This document shows positions 10,007-16,752 of a stretch of DNA of 64,000 nt, piece by piece. The notes beneath the pieces are model-generated. The model made no database searches and was not told the origin of the DNA. It saw only the letters and a list, made by a program, of their open reading frames with translations. Position 1 is the first letter of the stretch, and every line of letters begins with the position of its first letter. Source of the DNA: Oscillospiraceae bacterium (GTDB taxonomy: Bacteria; Bacillota; Clostridia; UMGS1810). Where the stretch lies: contig SVJH01000012.1 of NCBI GenBank assembly GCA_015069095.1, forward strand, positions 1 to 64,000, given 5' to 3'. Position numbers and translations under genes: made by a program.

Positions 10007-11002
10007 ATGAAAAAGCTATTATGTTTTTTAGTAGTGCTTTCAATGGTCTTGACCGTTTTTAGTATAACATCATTTGCCACAACAGTTGAAAAAACAGTTT
10101 GGACACAAGGTTTTGAAGCAGATGCAGACGTTGGCCTTAACAATTGTAAAGCCGGCACTTATGCAAATGGTGCCCGTTATCATGCAAACGGTTCTGCCTG
10201 GACAAAACAGACAGGTATAAAAACTGAAGGAAATAACAGTTATTTTTACGCAACACATTTTAATGCAAATTATGGTGGAAGATATAAAGTGTATCTTGAT
10301 CAGAGTGCATTTGAAGCAGGCGAAACTTTTAAAGTTGTTGCAACAGTAAAATATATAGTAAATGATACTTCATATGAAAGTACATTTCCTACTTTACCAC
10401 TAACTATGGGCATGACAGATTCAACAGGCATTGACCATAGCGGAACAGTTGCTACCGACACAAAAATCGACTATACAATGAATTTAAATGAAACAAAAAC
10501 AATTGAAACTGAAACATTTGTATATAACAAATCAAACTACGCAGATGAAGAAATTAACCTTTATTTCTCGTTTAGTGGTACAAGTAGCGGCAATGGCATA
10601 AAAGCTATTATTGTTGACGATGTTAAAATTGTTAAAATTTCTGACGAAACAATTTTTAACACAAGTGCAGATGCAGGTTACTATGAAGAAGGCGACGGCG
10701 TTATTGCATTTAATGCCGAAACACTTTACGGCAAAGATGATGTAACAGCATATGGAATGTACATTTACAGAAACGATTTAGGCGAAAGCGAAAAAGTTGA
10801 ACTTAAATCAGCAGATATTTCTGTATTTAAGGCAAATGACGGTCAATTCTTTGCAACTGTAACAAATGTTCCAGCCGAGTATTTTGGCGAAAAAGTTGCA
10901 TGCAAACCATACATAGTAATTGACGGAAAAACTATTTTCGGAGAAGTTTTAACATACTCAGTAAATGATGGCAATAAATATCTTGGTGCAAAAGGAGAAT
11001 AA
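10007..11002 (+). CDS. Secreted protein with the N-terminal beta-sandwich module of its divergent neighbour
   Basis: 331 residues from the ATG at 10007, which follows GGAGG; the open frame extends up to 9890 but that part has no ribosome site. Signal peptide 1-24 (ends SFA). Residues ~25-215 are clearly homologous to the N-terminal module of the giant protein at 5188-9669, sharing TVWTQ, GIKTEG, KVYLDQSAFE/KIYLDQSAFE, MGMTD and VDDVKIVKIS/LDDVKVVKIS. Residues ~225-331 form a C-terminal domain of a type common in clostridial surface proteins (TAYGMYIYRN, KPYIVIDGKT). No catalytic domain is present, so this is probably a carbohydrate-binding or surface protein. A 49-residue ORF follows 2 bases after the stop. 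Confidence 0.85.
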   Translation: MKKLLCFLVVLSMVLTVFSITSFATTVEKTVWTQGFEADADVGLNNCKAGTYANGARYHANGSAWTKQTGIKTEGNNSYFYATHFNANYGGRYKVYLDQSAFEAGETFKVVATVKYIVNDTSYESTFPTLPLTMGMTDSTGIDHSGTVATDTKIDYTMNLNETKTIETETFVYNKSNYADEEINLYFSFSGTSSGNGIKAIIVDDVKIVKISDETIFNTSADAGYYEEGDGVIAFNAETLYGKDDVTAYGMYIYRNDLGESEKVELKSADISVFKANDGQFFATVTNVPAEYFGEKVACKPYIVIDGKTIFGEVLTYSVNDGNKYLGAKGE

Positions 11003-11004
11003 CA

Positions 11005-11154
11005 ATGAAAAACTATATTAAACCTACAGCAAATGTTAATTCATTTGTAAGCGAAAACGTTATTGCTGCATCAGGTGTTACTACTCCGGTTGAAAAACTT
11101 AACATTATAAAAGGTGCAAATTTAGGCGCAGTTAATAACTTATTCAACAAATAA
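11005..11154 (+). CDS. Small 49-residue protein, function unknown
   Basis: The ATG at 11005 is preceded by AAAGGAG inside the end of the upstream gene, so the two are translationally close and likely co-transcribed; a strong terminator follows 10 bases after the stop. The peptide begins MKNYIKPTANVNSF, continues SENVIAASGV and ends NNLFNK. It has no signal peptide, no membrane segment and no Cys. The N-terminal pattern (MK-Y-KP followed by an acidic/Ser-rich patch) resembles many unnamed short clostridial peptides. Whether it is a peptide precursor, an anti-toxin-like or a regulatory peptide cannot be said. Confidence 0.65.
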   Translation: MKNYIKPTANVNSFVSENVIAASGVTTPVEKLNIIKGANLGAVNNLFNK

Positions 11155-11164
11155 TTTTTTAACA

Positions 11165-11196
11165 AAATAAGAGGTTGACAAAACCTCTTATTTTTG
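11165..11196 (+). terminator. Intrinsic terminator after the small peptide gene
   Basis: 12-bp stem AAATAAGAGGTT/AACCTCTTATTT (11165-11176 with 11182-11193), loop GACAA, then a T run. Confidence 0.9.
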
Positions 11197-11224
11197 TTTT
11201 AATTTTACCTAGGGTGATTAGATT

Positions 11225-12052
11225 ATGAAGACAGGAAATATGACAAGTACATATACAGAAAATGGCATCGTTAATTACGAAAAAATGAGTGCGCACGGTT
11301 ACAACTGCTGCGACTACAGCGGTCTTACCGACATAAACAGTGAAGTTTACAACTTAAATGATGATGAATTTGTTAGTTTTTTATCAAAAGAAAAAGAAAT
11401 AGCAAACAAAAACGGTATTGAAATTTTTCAGGTTCACGGTCCATGGCCTGTTGACAGCACAACAGATGAAAAACGCAAAGAAAATATGAAATACTATAAA
11501 AAGTCTGTACTTGGTACAAAAATTTTAGGTTCTAAGTATCTTGTTATACATCCTCTTATGCCAAACGGCTGGAAAGACGAAATTTTTGAAGAAACATACA
11601 AAATTAACGAAGAATTTTTTAGAGAATTATGTGAATTTGCATTAGATAAAGATGTTTGTATCTGCGTTGAAAATATGCCAACTCCAAATCATGAGTTTTC
11701 GTATACTAAAAAACTTGTTGAGTTTGTTGATAAACTCAATTTTAAAAATTTAGGTATTTGCTATGATACAGGTCATTCACTCGTTTGCAAAGAAAATATT
11801 GGAGATATGATATGCCTTTGCGGTGATAAACTTAAAGTTTTGCACATTCACGACAATAATGCAAAAAATGACCTGCATCTGCCACCATACTTTGGAAAAA
11901 TCAAGTGGGATGACTTTAAAGATGCAATAAAACAAATTGGATTTAACGGCTCATTATCACTCGAAACAAAAATAGAAGAATCGTGTCCTAAAATCATAAG
12001 AGATAAGTTTTTAAAAAATATCGCTTTATGTGTAAAATCTTTAGGAGAATAA
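11225..12052 (+). CDS. Sugar phosphate isomerase/epimerase-like TIM barrel (xylose isomerase-like / AP endonuclease 2 fold)
   Basis: 275 residues. Typical metal-site strands appear in order: QVHGPWP, LVIHPLMP, CVENMPTP, CYDTGHS, LHIHDNN, then LPPYFGKIKWDDF and SLETK. The family binds divalent metal through Glu/Asp/His of these motifs and isomerises or epimerises sugars or their phosphates, in the cytoplasm. An AGGGTG site precedes the ATG. No clear promoter was found between the preceding terminator and this start. It converges on an AraC regulator (12080-12904) and sits next to the glycyl radical enzyme operon, suggesting a role in the same sugar route. Confidence 0.85.
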   Translation: MKTGNMTSTYTENGIVNYEKMSAHGYNCCDYSGLTDINSEVYNLNDDEFVSFLSKEKEIANKNGIEIFQVHGPWPVDSTTDEKRKENMKYYKKSVLGTKILGSKYLVIHPLMPNGWKDEIFEETYKINEEFFRELCEFALDKDVCICVENMPTPNHEFSYTKKLVEFVDKLNFKNLGICYDTGHSLVCKENIGDMICLCGDKLKVLHIHDNNAKNDLHLPPYFGKIKWDDFKDAIKQIGFNGSLSLETKIEESCPKIIRDKFLKNIALCVKSLGE

Positions 12053-12055
12053 AAC

Positions 12056-12086
12056 AGCCAAGTGCCTTTGCACTTGGCTTTATTTT
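12056..12086. terminator. Terminator between converging isomerase and AraC genes
   Basis: 10-bp perfect stem AGCCAAGTGC/GCACTTGGCT (12056-12065 with 12070-12079) followed by a T-rich tract; on the other strand it follows the AraC stop directly. Confidence 0.85.
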
Positions 12087-12904
12087 TTAAAATGTTTTGG
12101 TGTATATCCTTTATATTTTTTCATAACCCTGCTAAAATAGTTTGCATCGTCAAATCCCACGTTAGATGCCGCTTCAGTAATTGAAATATTTGAATGCTCA
12201 ATTAAACTGCACGCCTTTTCAAGTTTAGCGTTTAATATATATTGCTTTGGAGATACTCCCATTACCTCTTTGAAAAGATGTGAAAATCTGCTTTCACTTA
12301 AATTTGACATTTTAGCATAAAACTCAATAGGATTATTTTCATTAAGATGAAGATGTATGTATTTGCATATTCTACTTAAATTGTGCTCTGATTTTGTATT
12401 TAAAGAACTTTGATGATACAAAGATATTTTTGCAGCATATGAAAGAAAGTTTAAAAATATTCCGCTGCACATTCTTTCATAAAACGGGCCTTTAATAAGC
12501 ACTTCGTTTTCAAGTTCTTCAAAAATTGAAATTAGTTTTTCATTTATTCCCACATAAGTAATATGCCTGTTTAAATTAAGCTCATCTAAAATTTGCTCAC
12601 AGTCTGTACCTGTAAAATGCACATAACAAAGTACAGATTTGTCCTGTTTATAAAATGTATACTCCTGTCTTTCAAAAGGTTTAAAAAGAATAATACTTCC
12701 TTCAGGAGCAATATACTCCTCTCCTTTATACACAGTTTTGCACTTGCCCTTTGCTATGTATAAAACCTGATAGTCCCTTCGCCCATTTTCACGAATCATC
12801 GTATGGTCATATTCAAAAAGATGTTCTGTTGCACAACTGTTTATATCTAAAAATGTTCTTGCATTTAAATCTGTAACGTCCCATTTTTCGTTTGCGATTT
12901 TCAT
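12080..12904 (-). CDS. AraC family transcriptional regulator with N-terminal cupin sensor
   Basis: 274 residues. The N-terminal ~1-140 is a cupin-like ligand domain (YIAKGKCKTVYKGEEY, IILFKPFERQEY). The C-terminal ~175-274 is the double helix-turn-helix with FSHLFKEVMGVSPKQYI and VGFDDANYFSRVMKKYKGYTP. It should bind DNA in response to a sugar-like ligand. The next gene upstream on the same strand is the glycyl radical enzyme, 67 bases away, but a good promoter lies in the gap, so it has its own transcription. Likely targets are the neighbouring isomerase or the glycyl radical operon (inference). Confidence 0.92.
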   Translation of the reverse strand: MKIANEKWDVTDLNARTFLDINSCATEHLFEYDHTMIRENGRRDYQVLYIAKGKCKTVYKGEEYIAPEGSIILFKPFERQEYTFYKQDKSVLCYVHFTGTDCEQILDELNLNRHITYVGINEKLISIFEELENEVLIKGPFYERMCSGIFLNFLSYAAKISLYHQSSLNTKSEHNLSRICKYIHLHLNENNPIEFYAKMSNLSESRFSHLFKEVMGVSPKQYILNAKLEKACSLIEHSNISITEAASNVGFDDANYFSRVMKKYKGYTPKHFKK

Positions 12905-12924
12905 ACAAACTCACCTCGCATATA

Positions 12925-12953
12925 ATTTTAACATTATAACAAGGCAAAGTCAA
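12925..12953 (-). promoter_or_regulatory. Promoter of the AraC gene at 12904
   Basis: Minus strand TTGACT (12953-12948), 17-base spacer, TAAAAT (12930-12925), directly after the glycyl radical enzyme gene; no terminator is seen between them. Confidence 0.6.
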
Positions 12954-12971
12954 TAGCGAAAAAGTGCTATT

Positions 12972-14960
12972 TTACATCATATATTCCGTTCTTGAAATTA
13001 TATGGTCTTGATATTTCTTTTCAAGTTCGTTAAAATATCCGCTCCACCCCCATACGCGTACAATAAGATTTTTATGAAGTTCGGGATTAAGTTGTGCTTC
13101 AATCAGTTTTTCACGATTTATAGAATTAAGCTGCAATTGATGTCCGCCAAGTTCAATAAAACTTTTAACAAGGAGCGCAACTTTTTCTATTCCCATTTCG
13201 TTTCTGAAAGTGTTATCGTGAATTTCAATTGTAAGCGGTCCGCCGTTCATAACTTTTTTTAGGTCAAATTTTGTAAACGATTTTATAACAGATAAAGGAC
13301 CTTGCGTTTTTGCAGTAAGAGATGGAGAAAATGATGAAGGAAGCGGCGTAAATGCATATCTTCCATCTGCAGTAGCACCTAAATCTCTTGAACCTGTTAT
13401 ATATGCGTGAGCACTGCCCGTTCCTGCTCTTATAATTCCTCCGTGCTGATTTTTCTTATTCTTAAACCCGTTTGCATATTCTTCCATAATTTCGCAAGCA
13501 ATAAGGTCAACTTCATCGTCATCATTTCCCATTTTAGGGCAGTTTAAAAGTTTATTTCTTAGTTTTTCATATCCTTCAAAGTTGGCATTTAATGCATTTT
13601 TTAGTTCTTCTTTTGTAACACTTTTTTCATCAAATATAACTTTTTTTATTGCACAAAGAGCATCTGCACCATTTGCAATGCCGACTCCGTGAACGCCAAA
13701 ATTATTGTATTTTGCACTGTTATGTGTAAAATCAAGACATTTTTCAACACACGACTTTATAAACAAAGAATAAAATGCATCCGCGTTAGGTCTTGTTACT
13801 TTTTCAATTAACTTTTTATGAATTGCATCACATTCTTTTTTGATATTTTCTTTTACAAATTTCATAAATTCGTCAAAGGTTTCGGCTTTGTCTATTTTTT
13901 CAAAAAAGGTGTTGTTTATAACAGATGGGAAATTAAAAATTGCTATATTTGGAGTATCATCGCCATTATTTGTGATAAATTCCCAACACGCTGCAACAGA
14001 GTAGTTATACGCATCTTCTTTTTCGTATCCCATTTCTATAAGCGCGTCAATTACAACATCATCATTTGAATACTGAGGAAATCCAAGACCGAGTTTTGTC
14101 ATTTGTGTCCCTAAAAGATAAAGTTCAAATGGCGTGTTTTTGTTTACTCTTAAATTTATTTTAGGGTCAATAAGATTAAGTTCCATTGATGCTTGCATAC
14201 ATATTTTTGAAAGTTCGTTAAATGAATCTGTTTTATCTACATTAAGTCCGCCAAGTACAAGACTTTGACCATTGTCTCCTTTTTGAATACCAAAATATAA
14301 ATCTGTGTCAAAATTTATACTTAAGAAAAATTCTTCAGTAAGTTCCAAAAGTTCATCATATGTTTTTCCATTTTCTAAATCCATTTTAAAAAATGGATAC
14401 ATATACTGGTCAAATCTTCCAAGTGTGATGTGATTGTTTTTGTTGCATCGTAGTGAAAAAATAATACATTTTACCATAACAAGTGCCTCGTGATAACTGC
14501 GAGGTCTGTTTTGGGGTACATTTTCAAGTGCTTTTTTCAAATCGCCTGTTGATATTTTTTTAAGTTTTTTTACATAATCATATACTGCGTCAATACTAAG
14601 TTTTGCGCTCTTTATAAATGATTTTTGATTATCAGTTGCATCTTTTTCTTTTTCACACAAATAATTGTAAACGTAATCAAATCCGTTATCTAAGTAGAAT
14701 CCGTAATCAGGGGTAGCATTTTCTCCTCCTGCATAGTTTCTGCCGATATTTTTCTGATACTGATAAAACCCAATTCTGTCATTTTCAATAAGATATGGTT
14801 TTTCATTTTTTAAAACATCTAAAAATTTTATGCGCCTTTTATCTTCACATGGCAAATTTTCGTAATAATCTTCGGTGTTTATAAGAATTTGGTCTGTTCG
14901 GTTTTCTTTGTAACTTTCGTTTTTTAAAATTTCTAAAAGTTTTTTTACTCTTTCTGTCAT
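12972..14960 (-). CDS. Glycyl radical enzyme, PFL-like superfamily, not pyruvate formate-lyase itself; reaction unassigned
   Basis: 662 residues, shorter than the usual ~750-850 of the superfamily. The radical loop near the C-terminus reads RVWGWSGYFNELEKKYQDHI, with the radical Gly at ~638. The thiyl site is AACWEF with Cys ~325 and Glu ~327; the Cys-x-Glu spacing is that of dehydratase and lyase members (such as glycerol or choline enzymes), whereas pyruvate formate-lyase has two adjacent Cys. GGHQLQLN and DGRYAFTPL match other conserved loops. The reaction is probably radical dehydration or C-X cleavage of a small hydroxylated substrate, in the cytoplasm and only without oxygen; the substrate is unknown. 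Its activase gene lies 13 bases upstream in the same operon. No microcompartment genes are nearby. AGAGGTG precedes the ATG. Confidence 0.92.
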   Translation of the reverse strand: MTERVKKLLEILKNESYKENRTDQILINTEDYYENLPCEDKRRIKFLDVLKNEKPYLIENDRIGFYQYQKNIGRNYAGGENATPDYGFYLDNGFDYVYNYLCEKEKDATDNQKSFIKSAKLSIDAVYDYVKKLKKISTGDLKKALENVPQNRPRSYHEALVMVKCIIFSLRCNKNNHITLGRFDQYMYPFFKMDLENGKTYDELLELTEEFFLSINFDTDLYFGIQKGDNGQSLVLGGLNVDKTDSFNELSKICMQASMELNLIDPKINLRVNKNTPFELYLLGTQMTKLGLGFPQYSNDDVVIDALIEMGYEKEDAYNYSVAACWEFITNNGDDTPNIAIFNFPSVINNTFFEKIDKAETFDEFMKFVKENIKKECDAIHKKLIEKVTRPNADAFYSLFIKSCVEKCLDFTHNSAKYNNFGVHGVGIANGADALCAIKKVIFDEKSVTKEELKNALNANFEGYEKLRNKLLNCPKMGNDDDEVDLIACEIMEEYANGFKNKKNQHGGIIRAGTGSAHAYITGSRDLGATADGRYAFTPLPSSFSPSLTAKTQGPLSVIKSFTKFDLKKVMNGGPLTIEIHDNTFRNEMGIEKVALLVKSFIELGGHQLQLNSINREKLIEAQLNPELHKNLIVRVWGWSGYFNELEKKYQDHIISRTEYMM

Positions 14961-14973
14961 AGCAAATCACCTC

Positions 14974-15819
14974 TTAAAGAATTTTCAGTTCTATCCCGTT
15001 TTCTTTATATAGACTTTCATATATAATTACATCATCTTCGTGATTAAATGTAGGCTTGTATTCTCTTTGGCAAAGCGCATATTTTGATGGCGCCATTTTA
15101 TTGTAAGGAAGCGCTTCGGCGTAATTAACATTATAAAATTTTAAAAGATTTATAATGTCCATAGTATTTTCTTTTGTATCGGTAGCGCCGGGGATAAGCG
15201 GAAGTCTTACTGTAAAATTAACATCGCTTTTTACAAGTGTATCAAAATTTTTAAGTATTAAATCACTTTTCTGCCCTGTATGTTTTTTTGCATTTTCGTT
15301 GTCAATTATTTTTAAATCAAACAAAAACATATCAGTATTTTTTAAAACTTCCAAAAACACTTCATTTTGCGCAAATCCGCTTGTCTGAACGCATCTTGAA
15401 AGTTTATTTTCAAATTTTTTTAAACAGTCAATCAAAAATTTATTTTGATACATCGGCTCGCCTCCTGAAAAGGTAACGCCACCGTTTTTCAAGAAAAATT
15501 CATTTTTCATAACTCTTTCAAAAATCTCATCGGATGTGTATTTTTTAGCACTTTCTCTGAGCATATTATTAGGGCATACATCGATGCACTCTTTTATAAG
15601 AGTATCTTTACCGGTAAGTTTTAACGCCTCTTTTTTGCAAAGTCCACAATTTGTGCATCCGTTTGGATTTTTTAGTAATACGGGATTAAACGATTGTCCT
15701 TCAGGATTATGACACCAACTGCATTTTAGCGGGCAACCCGATAAAAAAACTGTTGTTCTTATACCCGGACCGTCAAAAGTTGAAAATTCTTCAACTCCAA
15801 AAACTAATCCTTCCATCAT
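14974..15819 (-). CDS. Glycyl radical enzyme activating enzyme (radical SAM)
   Basis: 281 residues from the ATG at 15819; this start sits ~7 bases after GGGAGGG, while upstream in-frame starts (15825 and the one at 15858) overlap or precede that site. FSTFDGPGIRTTVFLSGCP is followed by the radical-SAM cluster CPLKCSWCHN. An inserted cluster region has CTNCGLC and ECIDVCP, five Cys in place of the usual eight for two ferredoxin-type clusters. GGVTFSGGEPMYQ is the SAM-binding GGE motif. It generates the glycyl radical on the enzyme at 12972-14960 using SAM. It is the first gene of a two-gene operon divergent from an AraC regulator. Confidence 0.93.
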   Translation of the reverse strand: MMEGLVFGVEEFSTFDGPGIRTTVFLSGCPLKCSWCHNPEGQSFNPVLLKNPNGCTNCGLCKKEALKLTGKDTLIKECIDVCPNNMLRESAKKYTSDEIFERVMKNEFFLKNGGVTFSGGEPMYQNKFLIDCLKKFENKLSRCVQTSGFAQNEVFLEVLKNTDMFLFDLKIIDNENAKKHTGQKSDLILKNFDTLVKSDVNFTVRLPLIPGATDTKENTMDIINLLKFYNVNYAEALPYNKMAPSKYALCQREYKPTFNHEDDVIIYESLYKENGIELKIL

Positions 15820-15841
15820 TTTCATCCCTCCCTTTAATTTG

Positions 15842-15870
15842 ATTTTAACAAATAGCACTTGAAATTTAAA
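15842..15870 (-). promoter_or_regulatory. Probable promoter of the glycyl radical enzyme operon
   Basis: Minus strand TTTAAA (15870-15865), 17-base spacer, TAAAAT (15847-15842). The poor -35 suggests activator dependence; it overlaps the divergent AraC promoter. Confidence 0.45.
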
Positions 15871-15887
15871 GAAATAAGTTATATAAT
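15859..15887 (+). promoter_or_regulatory. Promoter of the AraC gene at 15926
   Basis: TTGAAA (15859-15864), 17-base spacer, TATAAT (15882-15887). Confidence 0.7.
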
Positions 15888-15925
15888 TATAGACAGAATT
15901 TATCTTTTTGTGGCAGGTGATAAGT

Positions 15926-16735
15926 TTGAGCAGTATTTTTTATCAAAAAACTAATTCGGTTGGAAATTACAATTATAACAATAAAATTTATTCGCCGTGC
16001 GAATGGGGACATCATTTTCATAAAAATTTTGAACTTGTATATGTAATGGAGGGCGAAATAGAGGTATGTCTCGATGATAAAATGGGAATAGTGCGTGAAG
16101 GTGAGTTTGTTTTGGTGTTTCCAAACAGTATCCACTGCCTTCATACTCCAAAATATGCAAAAGTGTGGATTGGCGTTTTTTCGGACGATTATGTTACAGA
16201 TTTTGCTGCTATGATACACGAAAAAACAAGTCCGAATTTAACTTTTACTTGCGATGAAAATGAAATGAACTATTTAAACAAGGTTTTATTAAATAAAAAC
16301 GAAAAAGCAGATATCTGTTCACTTAAGGCTTGCTTGTATATGGTTTGCAGTAAGTTTTTGAAAACTGCAAATCTTATTCCAAAAGAGAAAATAAAACCCG
16401 ATCTTGCCCACCTTATAATTGAATATGTGGAAAAGAATTTTAATAATGAAATTACGCTTTATGATATTGCCAAAAAATTTGGCTACGAATATCATTATTT
16501 TTCAAGATGTTTTCGTTCTATTTTCCATACATCTTTTAAGAATTTTTTAAACTTATACAGATTTGACTATGCTCGAAGTCTTGTTGTTAAAACAGATAAA
16601 AATATGACGGATATCGCAATAGAAAGTGGATTTGGAAGTCTTAGAAATTTTAACAGAATATATAAAAGCATTGCAAAAACAACTCCTACGGAGCACAGAA
16701 AAGGTGTACTTAAAAATAAAAGATGTGGCAAATAA
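15926..16735 (+). CDS. AraC family transcriptional regulator, divergent from the glycyl radical operon
   Basis: 269 residues with a TTG start at 15926, chosen because AGGTGA (15915-15920) sits 5 bases upstream; longer in-frame starts such as TTG 15908 have no site. The N-terminal cupin has HHFHKNFELVYVMEGEIEV. The C-terminal helix-turn-helix pair (~165-265) has YDIAKKFGYEYHYFSRCFR and ESGFGSLRNFNRIYK. The divergent layout with overlapping promoters makes it the prime candidate activator of the glycyl radical enzyme and its activase; the likely signal is the substrate or a related sugar (inference). Confidence 0.9.
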   Translation: MSSIFYQKTNSVGNYNYNNKIYSPCEWGHHFHKNFELVYVMEGEIEVCLDDKMGIVREGEFVLVFPNSIHCLHTPKYAKVWIGVFSDDYVTDFAAMIHEKTSPNLTFTCDENEMNYLNKVLLNKNEKADICSLKACLYMVCSKFLKTANLIPKEKIKPDLAHLIIEYVEKNFNNEITLYDIAKKFGYEYHYFSRCFRSIFHTSFKNFLNLYRFDYARSLVVKTDKNMTDIAIESGFGSLRNFNRIYKSIAKTTPTEHRKGVLKNKRCGK

Positions 16736-16752
16736 GCCACATCTTTATTTTT
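16721..16752. terminator. Terminator between converging AraC and GH5-like genes
   Basis: Perfect 9-bp stem AGATGTGGC/GCCACATCT (16721-16729 with 16736-16744). The stop codon of the AraC gene lies in the 6-base loop. A- and T-rich flanks on both sides allow use in both directions. Confidence 0.8.

Noticed and set aside
12959-15864. Ten-base word AGTGCTATTT at both ends of the glycyl radical operon (near 12965 plus, near 15855 minus)
   Set aside because: One copy is in the last codons of the gene and there is no further structure; two chance hits are likely in AT-rich DNA.
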